A stretch of DNA of 64,000 nucleotides from Pseudomonas syringae. GTDB taxonomy: Bacteria; Pseudomonadota; Gammaproteobacteria; Pseudomonadales; Pseudomonadaceae. Position numbers and translations under genes: made by a program. Below the pieces are notes generated by a model that saw nothing but the letters and a program-made list of their open reading frames with translations, ran no database searches and had not been told where the DNA came from. Of the stretch, positions 8,383 through 16,479 are shown in pieces. Every line of letters begins with the position of its first letter. Position 1 is the stretch's first letter. Location of the stretch: the NCBI RefSeq assembly GCF_001698815.1, contig NZ_LGSI01000066.1, positions 46,032-110,031 on the forward strand. Direction: 5' to 3'.

Positions 8383-8918
8383 TGGGCAAGCTCCGTGGCA
8401 TGCAAATCAGTGCCATCAAGGTAGGCGCGGCAGGCGGCCAGGCCTAGGCGCAGATGCTTTTCAACGGTCTTCAAGGAAACGCCCATCTGCGCCGCCACTT
8501 CGGCCTGCGACAGTTCATGAATCTTGTGCATGACGAAGACAATCTGACAGCGCGGCGGCAATTGTGCGATGGCCTGGGCCAGGCGCTCGAATTCCCGGGC
8601 GGCCTCATATTGACGCGGCGGCAGGGGCGCTTCGCACACTGGCTCGCTCAGGTCGGGCAGGGCGACGACCCAGGCCTGGCGCCGGCGTTCGCTGCGATAG
8701 CGGCTGACCGCCTGGTCGTGGGAAATCTTGCGCAACAAGGCCAATGGCGTGCGCACATCCTCTCGTTCGCGTTTTTCCAGCAATTGCACGCAGACGTCAT
8801 GCACCACTTCGCGGGCAAATCCCCGATCACCGAAACGTCGACGAACATGGTCGACCAGTTCGTCGTAGTGACGCACCAGGGTGCTGATCAGCGATGGCTT
8901 GGCTGGGTCGAACGACAT
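8379..8918 (-). CDS. ECF sigma factor, FecI-like
   Basis: A 179-residue extracytoplasmic-function sigma factor. Region 2 is visible as LVDHVRRRFGDRGFAREVVHDV and region 4 as ELSQAEVAAQMGVSLKTVEKHL (helix-turn-helix). It directs RNA polymerase to the promoter of the receptor gene when FecR is activated by the iron chelate. The ATG at 8918 (MSFDPAKPSL) is chosen because CAGGT lies before it; the upstream extension to 9044 does not look coding. Upstream is an AT-rich stretch with TCATTTAT, which only weakly resembles a Fur box, so iron control is expected from the family but not clearly shown. Confidence 0.88.
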   Translation of the reverse strand: MSFDPAKPSLISTLVRHYDELVDHVRRRFGDRGFAREVVHDVCVQLLEKREREDVRTPLALLRKISHDQAVSRYRSERRRQAWVVALPDLSEPVCEAPLPPRQYEAAREFERLAQAIAQLPPRCQIVFVMHKIHELSQAEVAAQMGVSLKTVEKHLRLGLAACRAYLDGTDLHATELAQ

Positions 8919-9050
8919 GATGGACCTGAGGCGATGCAGAGCGGCTGCAAATATAAATGAGAAATCTTTCCATTCATAGCCTCGACAATGATCGCCTTCG
9001 GTCGAACGACTACAGGAGGAGGCGAGTAGCATCCGCCGCCCCAATGACGA

Positions 9051-9297
9051 TTACTTGCCGCCAATGCTTACTAGTAGCGGCGCGATCTGGTCATCAGTCA
9101 GCGCCGCCTAGACTTCCATGTTCATAAGGTCGTTCCACTCCAGCCCCCATTGCTGAATCGCCACCAGATCACTGCCTCTGCAATACCAAGCCCGCTCGAG
9201 CCGCCGACGGCGTGTCAGCGTCCCCGGCCTTGAGAAAACGCTTGATCGCGCGGTTACGATTTTCTGGGCTGATCGACCAACTCACGATGAATAACAT
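9051..9297 (-). pseudogene. Broken DUF3303 gene
   Basis: The frame starts at ATG 9297 behind AGAGGTGG and reads MLFIVSWSISPENRNRAIKR, the hallmark start of DUF3303 proteins. After about 30 codons the frame runs off family likeness. In another frame the match resumes as GSDLVAIQQWGLEWNDLMNM, then meets an in-frame TAG and continues as LTDDQIAPLLVSIGGK to TAA. So there is at least one frameshift or small deletion plus a nonsense change. The intact family is about 90 residues of unknown function. Confidence 0.6.
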
Positions 9298-9364
9298 TTG
9301 CCACCTCTTGCGACGGATTGGCACCTGTTTGTGGGGGCGGGACCACGGTGACGCGTGTGTTTTA

Positions 9365-10379
9365 CTACGGCATAACAGCGGTGCGCAGTTTGCGTACGAC
9401 CGCTGATCCTCTTGGCTGGTCGTTTTCGAGGTTGGGGAGGGGGCTTGTATCAACGGCGAAACAGGGGCCGATGATGGTCACCGGTTTCCCATTGTTGCTG
9501 ATGGCGCTGTCAGGGTTGGCGATCGGTTTCTTGTTTTCGCCCTCGTTGTCATCGTCACCTTTACAGCCGGTGCGGAAGGTCGGTAGCGCAGCGGAGTTCA
9601 CATAGGTGACACCGTCCCAGCCAGGCAAGGGCGTAGGCATCAGCTGGAACTGACCGGGATGCTCGATAATCCAACGCAGCAGCATGGAGTTGTCCTCGTG
9701 CTGGGTGTTATGGCAGCGCTCCATGTAGCTCCCGGCGAATTCACGGAAGTGGATTGCCATTTCTACATGCCCCCGAGCTTTCGTTACCTTCTCCGATCGA
9801 TAGACGTCCTTACGCGGACCTTTTTCCCATTCCGGCGGCGCCTTGCCGTCGCTGCTAAGGATGATCCCTTCTTCAAAGTGCACGTGCACAGGATGGTTCC
9901 AGCCGTTCTTGATTTTCCACACTTCCAAGGTGCCGCCGCCGGAGAACCCGGCATCGGTCGGGCCGTTGGCCAATTGCGGGGCGGCGCTGATCCGTTGTGG
10001 ATCCATATTGTAGCCAGGCCCGCCATCAGTCTTGATGGCCCACTGTTCTTCGTCGGTGCCGTCGGACCGGCCGAAATGAACTCGCGATGACGGGCCACCT
10101 CGAGCTTGGCTTGTGTGGCTGGATTGTCATGGTCGAGGGGCAGCGGGATCATGATTTTCCCAACCGGTTTGCCAGGCTTGGCCGGTCGCCGCGCATCGTT
10201 AAATCTGGTCCATCCTCCGAACGACACCAGCGTACAAGCGCCTACCATCGATCACTGTGCGCTATGACCGTGCCGTTATGCCCGCCGACAAACAGATCGC
10301 GCAACGCCTTCGGCCCGGAGTAGCTCAGCTGTCGCCTATAGACAAAATTGCGCCCATCTCGTCTACCGACCAAGGCCAT
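9365..10379 (-). pseudogene. Broken multicopper oxidase gene (N- and C-terminal pieces in three frames)
   Basis: The longest piece (9365-about 10085) encodes the C-terminal cupredoxin domain with copper-binding HPVHVHFEEG and ERCHNTQHEDNSMLLRW (His-Cys-His) and an acidic tail. Just upstream the likeness continues in a second frame (SFGGWTRFND ... KPVGKIMIPLPLDHDNPATQ, 10085-10248). A third frame holds a start with a good GAGAGGAG site at 10379, reading MALVGRRDGR to LFVGGHNGTVIAHSDRW and stopping at 10242. The central copper domains are missing. An intact enzyme would oxidise metals or phenols in the periplasm. With two frame changes and an internal loss it is very unlikely to work. Confidence 0.6.
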
Positions 10380-10808
10380 GATCGAACTCCTCTCGAAGCC
10401 AAAACTTTTAAAACCTTCCCCACGTCATCCCGCCAAGAATGTTGAGTGTTATCAGGGATCAAGGCCCCTGCGACCTGTGAGGGTTGTCCACTGACGCGGG
10501 ACTGGCGGCTCCTTACGACCGGGAGCTCGGGCATCTCATGATCTGGCCTCCTGAACACTTCCGAGGAAGTGGGCGGGTGGAGGCTGCACTGGCTGACGAG
10601 ACCGGCGCCGCGAGATCCTGAGTCAGGTGAGGGCAGTGATGCGATGACAGGGGCATGCCTGACTGTCAGTCAGGTGCAGTCCATTCTCTGGGCTGCGGCA
10701 CCATCATCTGCATCGCTGTTGCTGGTGATTTCGGTGTTTGTCACGCCGATTGTCACGAGGGGGAATGCCGCAAAGCCTTGTACGAGTTGGGCTGCAGCAG
10801 CGGTAGGA

Positions 10809-10843
10809 GCGCCCGTCTCTTTCCGGAAGAAAGAGACGGGCGC
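10809..10843. repeat. Perfect 15-bp inverted repeat
   Basis: GCGCCCGTCTCTTTC and its exact complement flank a CGGAA loop. There is no T-run after it on either strand, so it is not an ordinary terminator. Confidence 0.7.
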
Positions 10844-11081
10844 AGGTTGGCGCAGTGAAATGGCCAAGCGGATAGGTTGCTGCAGAGCAGCTATGAAAGG
10901 GGATGAGTTGCCGCAGTGGGCACACTGTTAAAAGTAGGCATCCATCACATCGCTGTGAGCGTGCGAGCCGCCGGACGCTAATCGCACTTTGGGAGAACCA
11001 CCACGGTGTGGCGTAACCTTAAAGGTTCTGGCTACCTGGGTTGCTGTCAAAGACAGCGCTTTGCCCGATCTTTTCTACGCC

Positions 11082-11171
11082 TGTGGATAATTTGGGTCAA
11101 GGCTCGAATTTTCGGGAATTCTGCGGCTGTGGATGAAATTATCCACCGGTGGAAATCTATGGTTTTCCACA
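11082..11171. other. Cluster of four DnaA-box-like 9-mers
   Basis: TGTGGATAA at 11082-11090 is a perfect DnaA box (complement TTATCCACA). TGTGGATGA (11128-11136), TTATCCACC (11139-11147) and TTTTCCACA (11163-11171) each differ by one base. The four lie within 90 bp of AT-rich DNA beyond the end of the integrase gene. Whether DnaA binds here is unknown. Confidence 0.45.
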
Positions 11172-11205
11172 GACAATTTGCGTGGGCTTTAGATTTTTTA
11201 AATGA

Positions 11206-11250
11206 GGTCCATCCAAGCAGGGCGGCTTTGCAGCCCCGCTTGGATGGACC
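11206..11250. repeat. Long inverted repeat downstream of the integrase
   Basis: GGTCCATCCAAGC (11206-11218) and GCTTGGATGGACC (11238-11250) are exact complements, and the loop itself contains GGGC/GCCC pairing. On the minus strand it comes 36 bp after the integrase stop and may act as its transcription end, though no clear T-run follows at once. Confidence 0.6.
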
Positions 11251-11285
11251 CGCGTGGAAGGGCGGACAACGGTGATCTCACAGGC

Positions 11286-12614
11286 TTACCCACGTTTGGA
11301 TGCGCCACGGCTATTTTGTAGGGCCGTGATGTTGTCGCCGACTGGGTGAGCGAATTCGTGGGGTGTCACATGCCCATGGCGGTTGGCGTCGATGTAGTTG
11401 CTCCACCACGCCATGATCAGCCTGCGCTGCTCCAGAAATTCAGCTTTGTGGATATACGCGGCGCGCACGCGGTTGCGTTCCTTGTGGCTCATTTGTCTTT
11501 CGATGGCTGCGTCGGTCCATAACCCGGACTCCAGTAGGGCGCTACAGGCCATGGTCCTGAAGCCGTGGCCGCACACGTCCTTGCTGGTGTCATAGCCGAC
11601 GTTGCGGAGCATGGTGTTCACCGTGTTCTCGGACATGGGCTTCCAGTACTTGTGGTCGCCCGGTAGCACCAACTCTGAAAAGCGACTGAGGCTGCGCAGG
11701 CGCTCCAGTATTTCGATGACCTGCGGCGATAGCGGAACCATTTGAATGTCGCCGTTCATCTTGGTCCCACGTGTGGAGTTGCGTACCCCTTCAATCGGTG
11801 CGCGCGTGTCGGGGATTTCCCACATGGCACGTTGGAAATCGAACTCACTCCATCGTGCGAAGCGCAGTTCGCTGGAGCGGACGAATACGTGCAGCGTCAA
11901 CAGGACGGCAAGGCGCGTCAGCTCGCGGCCGTTGTAGTTGTCGATACGGTGTAGCAGTTCGGGTAGGCGGTTGAGGGAAAGGGCCGGGCGATGGACTGTG
12001 CGCGGCGCGTGGATCGAGCCTGCCAGATCCAGCGCGGGATTCATGGTGATCTGCCGAGCCCTTTTGGCCCCGCGCATGATGGTGGATAAGTAGTTCTGTA
12101 CCCTTAACGCCACATCCATAGTGCCGCGTTCCTTGATGCGCTGGGTGATCTCTAGCAGGTCGTGGGTATCGAGTTCGGCGATGGGCCGTTGGCCGATCAG
12201 CGGGAAGACGTGGGTACGCAGTCGGCTCATCACGGTTTTTGCGTGTCCTTCGGTCCAGCGACGGGACATGTCGGCGTGCCACTCCAGAGCAACGGTTTCG
12301 AAAAGCAGTGCCGCCCGCTGGGCTACGATCTTGGCCTTCTTCTTTTCTTCCATTGGGTCGAGGTTGTCGAGCAGCAACGCCTTGGCTTCGTCTCGCTTAC
12401 GTCGTGCGACGGAAAGGGTAACGATGGGGTAATTGCCGATGATGAGCGTGCCTTCCTTGCCGCTGGGCTTGGTGTACTTCAAGCGCCAGGTCTTCACGCC
12501 ATTGGGTTTGACGAAAAGGTACATGCCGCCGCCGTCGAACAGTTTGTAGGCGCGTTCGCGGGTTTTGGCCGTGCGGCATTGCAGGTCGCTGAGGGGGATC
12601 GCTAGACGTGGCAT
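11286..12614 (-). CDS. Tyrosine integrase, DUF4102 / P4 type
   Basis: A 442-residue site-specific recombinase. The N-terminal DUF4102 arm-binding domain is seen as MPRLAIPLSDLQCRTAKTRE, with FDGGGMYLFVKPNGVKTWRL and GNYPIVTLSVARRKRDEAK. A core-binding helical domain follows (about 105-205). The catalytic domain has Arg in SSELRFARW, HGFRTMACSALLE (His-x-x-Arg), a further His in QMSHKERN and the Tyr nucleophile near RAAYIHKAEFLEQRR. The start at 12614 is taken at MPRL as in relatives; the frame to 12752 runs into the tRNA terminator. Integrases of this kind insert elements at tRNA 3' ends, and tRNA-Thr is 165 bp away, which marks an island boundary. The gene appears complete. Confidence 0.92.
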   Translation of the reverse strand: MPRLAIPLSDLQCRTAKTRERAYKLFDGGGMYLFVKPNGVKTWRLKYTKPSGKEGTLIIGNYPIVTLSVARRKRDEAKALLLDNLDPMEEKKKAKIVAQRAALLFETVALEWHADMSRRWTEGHAKTVMSRLRTHVFPLIGQRPIAELDTHDLLEITQRIKERGTMDVALRVQNYLSTIMRGAKRARQITMNPALDLAGSIHAPRTVHRPALSLNRLPELLHRIDNYNGRELTRLAVLLTLHVFVRSSELRFARWSEFDFQRAMWEIPDTRAPIEGVRNSTRGTKMNGDIQMVPLSPQVIEILERLRSLSRFSELVLPGDHKYWKPMSENTVNTMLRNVGYDTSKDVCGHGFRTMACSALLESGLWTDAAIERQMSHKERNRVRAAYIHKAEFLEQRRLIMAWWSNYIDANRHGHVTPHEFAHPVGDNITALQNSRGASKRG

Positions 12615-12709
12615 AGGGGTACGCGCTCCTGACCGGGAAATCGCAGTACCCCTAACATACTCTCGGGGAAGGGGGATTTTGTTGGATCCCGACAGAGGGT
12701 CCTGGAACG

Positions 12710-12734
12710 AAAAAACCCGCCAAAGGGCGGGTTT
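12710..12734 (-). terminator. Terminator after tRNA-Thr
   Basis: ACCCGCC/GGCGGGT stem with T-runs on both strands, 45 bp after the tRNA 3' end. Confidence 0.75.
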
Positions 12735-12778
12735 TCGGGGCTTCCAGAGCATTCGGTGGAATGCAATGGAGCCTAATG

Positions 12779-12854
<76 letters not shown>

Positions 12855-13029
12855 ATGATGGGCGCAGAGTATATAGAGGTTTTCGGGCGTGTAAAGTCTA
12901 GCTGCCTGATTCGGTTGAAAAATATTTTCCTACGGGGTTTTTGTGCGCTGTGTAGCGCGGTTGCGTTGTGTGCGGGTTTCGCTGGGGAAAGCTTGTTAAG
13001 ATGGCCCGTCGCCATGGATTGCAAGCTGA

Positions 13030-13962
13030 ATGCCCAAAACACGTACGTATTACGACGAGCTCAATGTCGCCCGGGATGCTTCTGCGGAGGAGATCAAGCT
13101 CGCCTTCAGGAAGCTCGCGCAGCAGCTGCATCCGGATCGAAATCCGGCGGTCAATGCGTCGGATCTGATGGCGTTGCTCAATGCGGCGCATGATGTGTTG
13201 GCGGACCCGGCCAAGCGTGCGGAGTACGACGCGACCCTGATTCGTCAGGCGCAGGCGGGCAGGGCGCCGGTTGCTCCGTCGGCCGCCGCCAGACCTAAAC
13301 CTTCGCGCCCAGCGGCGCAGGCTAGAACTTCCAGGCCGCTTCGACGTGGCAGCCGTTGGCGTTGGGCGGCGCTGTTTATCGTGTTTTGTGCAGGCGGTGC
13401 GTGGATGGGTTATGACCCGGATGCGGGCAAGTCTTTCGTGCCGCCGCCGGTCATCGAAGCGGTTGCGGCTGTCGCGCTGGTCGAGTCCAGGCCTGAGGCG
13501 GTAGTTGTGCCGATTGGTACTCCGATCAAGTTGGTCGACCCGGCCCAGCCGCAATGCATCGCGCCGCCGGTTGATCCGCTGGGCGCGCCATGGCCGGTTG
13601 CTGCCGGATATATCAGCGGCATGCCGGTGATTCGGGATGGCGGATGGTCGGAAATTACCGTGGATAACAGCGCGGGCGATGAGCCGGTGTACGCCAAGGT
13701 TACCGATGCCGGCGGGCGTCACGCTTATCGACATGCGTTTGTTCCGGCGCACGGCTCTTTCACGTTTGCGCGCATGGACGTCGGTTATTACCTGTTGAAG
13801 TACAGGATGCTCGACACCGGTTGTGCGTATGCGTCCAGTCGAATTCGCCTGGAGGAAACGGCGGTGAGTAATCGGGTCAAGTCGACGGTGTACAAACTGA
13901 CGCTGCGCAAATTGGAGAACCGCAATTCGCAGTTTTCCAATGTACGCAGTGATGAGTTTTGA
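13030..13962 (+). CDS. Membrane-anchored J-domain (DnaJ-like) protein
   Basis: A 310-residue protein. The J domain spans residues 5-68 (YYDELNVARDASAEEIKLAF) with the HPD tripeptide at 34-36, needed to stimulate a DnaK-type ATPase. It lacks the Gly/Phe and zinc-finger parts of DnaJ. A basic Pro/Ala linker leads to one membrane helix near residues 108-127 (RWRWAALFIVFCAGGAWMGY), then a domain of about 170 residues that should be periplasmic, containing VPIGTPIKLVDPAQPQC and ITVDNSAGDEPVYAKV and resembling a beta-sandwich. The J domain would therefore face the cytoplasm. Its partner is unknown. It stands alone on this strand. Confidence 0.82.
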   Translation: MPKTRTYYDELNVARDASAEEIKLAFRKLAQQLHPDRNPAVNASDLMALLNAAHDVLADPAKRAEYDATLIRQAQAGRAPVAPSAAARPKPSRPAAQARTSRPLRRGSRWRWAALFIVFCAGGAWMGYDPDAGKSFVPPPVIEAVAAVALVESRPEAVVVPIGTPIKLVDPAQPQCIAPPVDPLGAPWPVAAGYISGMPVIRDGGWSEITVDNSAGDEPVYAKVTDAGGRHAYRHAFVPAHGSFTFARMDVGYYLLKYRMLDTGCAYASSRIRLEETAVSNRVKSTVYKLTLRKLENRNSQFSNVRSDEF

Positions 13963-13988
13963 GGTCTGGTTGCCGTGGTGCAGGGCTT

Positions 13989-14011
13989 TTCGCGAGCAAG
14001 CTCGCTCCCAC
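13989..14011. repeat. REP half-element
   Basis: GCGAGCAAGCTCGCTCCCAC, the short hairpin of the P. fluorescens REP type, 27 bp after the J-protein gene. Confidence 0.7.
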
Positions 14012-14038
14012 ATGGGCTGCTCAGGTCATGCTTAATCG

Positions 14039-14142
14039 GTAGGACCGGCCGGGGTGGCGCTCCACCTTGTCCGGGAAGGCGTCTGCCGAGCAGATCTTCA
14101 GCGTTTGCACCGGCCTCTTCGGGGACAAATCCCCTCCTACCG
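14039..14142. repeat. REPIN, degenerate
   Basis: GTAGGACCGG at the left and GGACAAATCCCCTCCTAC at the right form an inverted pair. The left arm is interrupted by about 18 extra bases. Confidence 0.65.
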
Positions 14143-14193
14143 AGTTGTGTTTGGCGCGGTAAGAGTCCTCCTGCCGTTAGTGTTGCGTGATAC

Positions 14194-14712
14194 TCAAGAA
14201 GTACGACCCGACTCAAACAGGAACCAGATGCGGCGTTCGGCTTCGTCGATCCAGTTTTCCAGCAGGCTGGCGGTGGCGACGTCGTTGTGTTCGTCGCACA
14301 GCGCGTGGGTTTCGCGCATGTAGTTGGCCAGTTGCATGTTGTCTTCGCGCAGTTCGGCGAGCATGTCGGCCGGCGTGACGAAATCGGCGTCGTTGTCGGT
14401 GATGCGTTGCAGGCGTTTGATGTGGCCGGTTGAGCGTAGGGTCGTGCCACCCAGCTTGCGCACGCGTTCGGCGATGGCGTCGGTGGTGGCGAAGATCTGG
14501 TCAGCCTGATCGTCGAGCAGCAAGTGGTAGTCGCGGAAATACGGGCCGGACATGTGCCAGTGGAAGTTCTTGGTCTTCATGTAGATGCCGAACGTGTCGG
14601 CCAGCAGGGCGTTGAGTTCGCCGGACAAATCGCGACGGGCATCTTCGCCCAGGCTGTTCGGGGTGTGCAGGTCGGCCTTGCGGTGGTCTTTGGCGGCTTC
14701 GAGATTCTTCAT
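14194..14712 (-). CDS. Dps-family ferritin-like protein (DNA protection in starvation)
   Basis: A 172-residue protein. The ferroxidase site of the dodecameric Dps family is visible as KTKNFHWHMSGPYFRDYHLL with LDDQADQIFATTDAIAERVR, where His and Asp/Glu residues bind iron between subunits. Its role is to store iron as ferric oxide, using hydrogen peroxide, and to protect DNA. The basic N-terminus (MKNLEAAKDHRKADLHT) may help DNA binding. AGGAAGGAAA precedes the ATG. It is a single gene. Confidence 0.9.
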   Translation of the reverse strand: MKNLEAAKDHRKADLHTPNSLGEDARRDLSGELNALLADTFGIYMKTKNFHWHMSGPYFRDYHLLLDDQADQIFATTDAIAERVRKLGGTTLRSTGHIKRLQRITDNDADFVTPADMLAELREDNMQLANYMRETHALCDEHNDVATASLLENWIDEAERRIWFLFESGRTS

Positions 14713-15128
14713 GGACGTTTCCTTCCTGATTGATCAATAGACGGAACGGGATGGCAAAAAAGGTCGCGCAGACTGCGTGCAGGCACCTGAAGCGGGCCTG
14801 GCAAGGCGAACCTTATCCTGGGACGAATACGCCTGTTTGGGCAATGCCAATGTGACGGATGTCAGTGTTTGGCATTCCAACAGCCCCGGCTGCGGCTTTC
14901 TTTACTGCGCGTGCTCAAATCTTATGCACAGGCTCTGAACCACGCGAACCAATTTGGCAGATGTTTCTGGAACCGTTCTCATTTCTCGGGAAACCGCTGT
15001 TTACAGGGGCTTTGAGCAACGTCAAAAAAATCAGCGCACGAATTAAATAGCTAGCGAGCTAAGTTTTTGGGGCACTCTGCCTATTTTCATCAACAGAGTT
15101 ATCCACAGGTTTTGGTGCTTTTGGGCGA
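14713..15128. other. Intergenic region
   Basis: About 415 bp upstream of the Dps gene. It must hold the Dps promoter. A perfect DnaA box (TTATCCACA) lies near 15100. The 63-codon open frame at 14859-15050 has no binding site. I see nothing else. Confidence 0.4.
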
Positions 15129-16346
15129 TCAGCCAAGTTGGGCGATCAATAGCAGATTGCGTGGGGTTAGATGGCTGTCACAGAAGGTCCCGACGCGAAC
15201 GTTGTAGTGGCGTTCCTGTAGATACAGCGCCCGGTCCAGCACCAGCCAAAGCTCCAGCGGGCGACGGAACAGGTTGCGCACCAGCTCCAGATTGCGCACT
15301 TGCGCCAGACGTTCCCAGCCAGCGGCCTCCAGCGCCGACCAGTCCTGCTCGGGAATCGGCGGCAGATCCTTCAAGGCTCCCAGGTCGCGACAGTAGTCGG
15401 CGAAAGGTTTGTCCAGCCAGGCAACCGGCAGCGAAGGCGTGGGTAGGTAGTCGTCGGTAGCGCGCAACTGGCGCTGCAGCAGGTCGAAGGCCAGGCGGCG
15501 CGCCATCGAGGTGTCGCGCTGACGCCGCACACGAGCGCCAGCGGTGACGGTTTCGCTGAGGGGCAAGCCCAGATCGTCCCTGGACAGTTTCAGTGCGGAG
15601 GCCTGGGCTTCGATGGACAGAGGTTGATACTGCTCGGCGTCGATGCGGTTGTAGCAGCAGGGTGCGATAGCCACTTGCGCGCAGCGGACCCGGGTGGCGA
15701 TGCGCATCAGTTGCACATGCAAGTCGCCGCAGGCGTGCAGGGCGACCGGAGTGTGATGGGCTTGCAAGCGACGCCAGGCATCGTCGGCCATGACGTCTTG
15801 CTGCACATGTGTGGCGTTGATGTTCAATCGGTCGCTGAGCTGATGCCCGGCCTGCACCAGTTTCGGATCACGCTCCAGGCAGGTCAGCGACTGGTCTTGA
15901 TGGGTCAGGCGGCGCCCGAGATGGCCTTTGCCCGCGCACCAGTCCAGCCAGTGTTCGGGTGTCCTGGTGAATTCCAGGCAACTGGCGAAGGCTTCGATCT
16001 GCTGCCATTTTCGCCCCGGCACATCCACGCTCATGCGCGACGCCACAGGCGTCAGATTGAATGCAGGAAGCGCCGCAATACTGCTCAATTCAACGGCTTC
16101 GGCGGCCAGTTGTGGAAAAGGAAACGGTGCGTCGAGTTGTTCGGGACGGTTATGCGCGACCTCGGCTTCACTCAGCGAGCGTTGCCGCAGCCAGCCGGCC
16201 AGCTCCGGATAGCGACTTTCCCACGGCAGTTGCAGATGGGTAAACGGCCGGGGGCGCCATAGCGATTGATAGGCGAACAGGAAGCTGTCCAGCGCGCGAA
16301 AGCGGCTGCGCAGGTGTTCGTCTTGTGCAACGGGGTCGTGGGCCAT
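15129..16346 (-). CDS. SAM-dependent methyltransferase-like protein
   Basis: A 405-residue protein. The motif WLDWCAGKGHLGRRLT at about residues 133-150 is the SAM-binding loop of class I methyltransferases, followed by an acidic residue at the next strand (SLTCLERDP). HACGDLHVQL and VAIAPCCYNRI resemble the Methyltransf_32 group, which includes eukaryotic METTL25/GSTCD relatives. The substrate is unknown. The N-terminal 90 residues hold a Trp/Pro-rich stretch (YQSLWRPRPFTHLQLPWE). It stands alone; its own ribosome binding site is weak. Confidence 0.75.
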   Translation of the reverse strand: MAHDPVAQDEHLRSRFRALDSFLFAYQSLWRPRPFTHLQLPWESRYPELAGWLRQRSLSEAEVAHNRPEQLDAPFPFPQLAAEAVELSSIAALPAFNLTPVASRMSVDVPGRKWQQIEAFASCLEFTRTPEHWLDWCAGKGHLGRRLTHQDQSLTCLERDPKLVQAGHQLSDRLNINATHVQQDVMADDAWRRLQAHHTPVALHACGDLHVQLMRIATRVRCAQVAIAPCCYNRIDAEQYQPLSIEAQASALKLSRDDLGLPLSETVTAGARVRRQRDTSMARRLAFDLLQRQLRATDDYLPTPSLPVAWLDKPFADYCRDLGALKDLPPIPEQDWSALEAAGWERLAQVRNLELVRNLFRRPLELWLVLDRALYLQERHYNVRVGTFCDSHLTPRNLLLIAQLG

Positions 16347-16479
16347 GGTCGGCTGCTGTCTGGGTGCGAAAAAGGCTGGTCGGGAAACCAGCCCTCTTCA
16401 TAGCAGCACGTTTGGTGCGCGTCTAGGCAAAATGCAGGGGCGACCGGCGATTAATACCGACGATCGCGACACAATCGGC

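Larger units (their letters stand above)
10380..11285. other. Gene-free stretch between the oxidase remnant and the integrase
   Basis: About 900 bp in which I see no convincing gene. It holds a 35-bp hairpin (10809-10843), a cluster of DnaA-box-like 9-mers (11082-11171) and a 45-bp hairpin (11206-11250), listed separately. Short open frames (10325-10558, 10655-10858) lack ribosome binding sites. Confidence 0.5.

Noticed and set aside
8919..9000. Fur box upstream of fecI
   Set aside because: TCATTTAT is AT-rich but matches the 19-bp consensus poorly; iron control is likely for the family but not shown here.
10325..10858. Short frames (77 and 67 codons) near the oxidase remnant
   Set aside because: They overlap the better-supported oxidase frame or lack start signals.
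14859..15050. 63-codon frame upstream of Dps
   Set aside because: No binding site and biased composition; it lies in the Dps promoter region.
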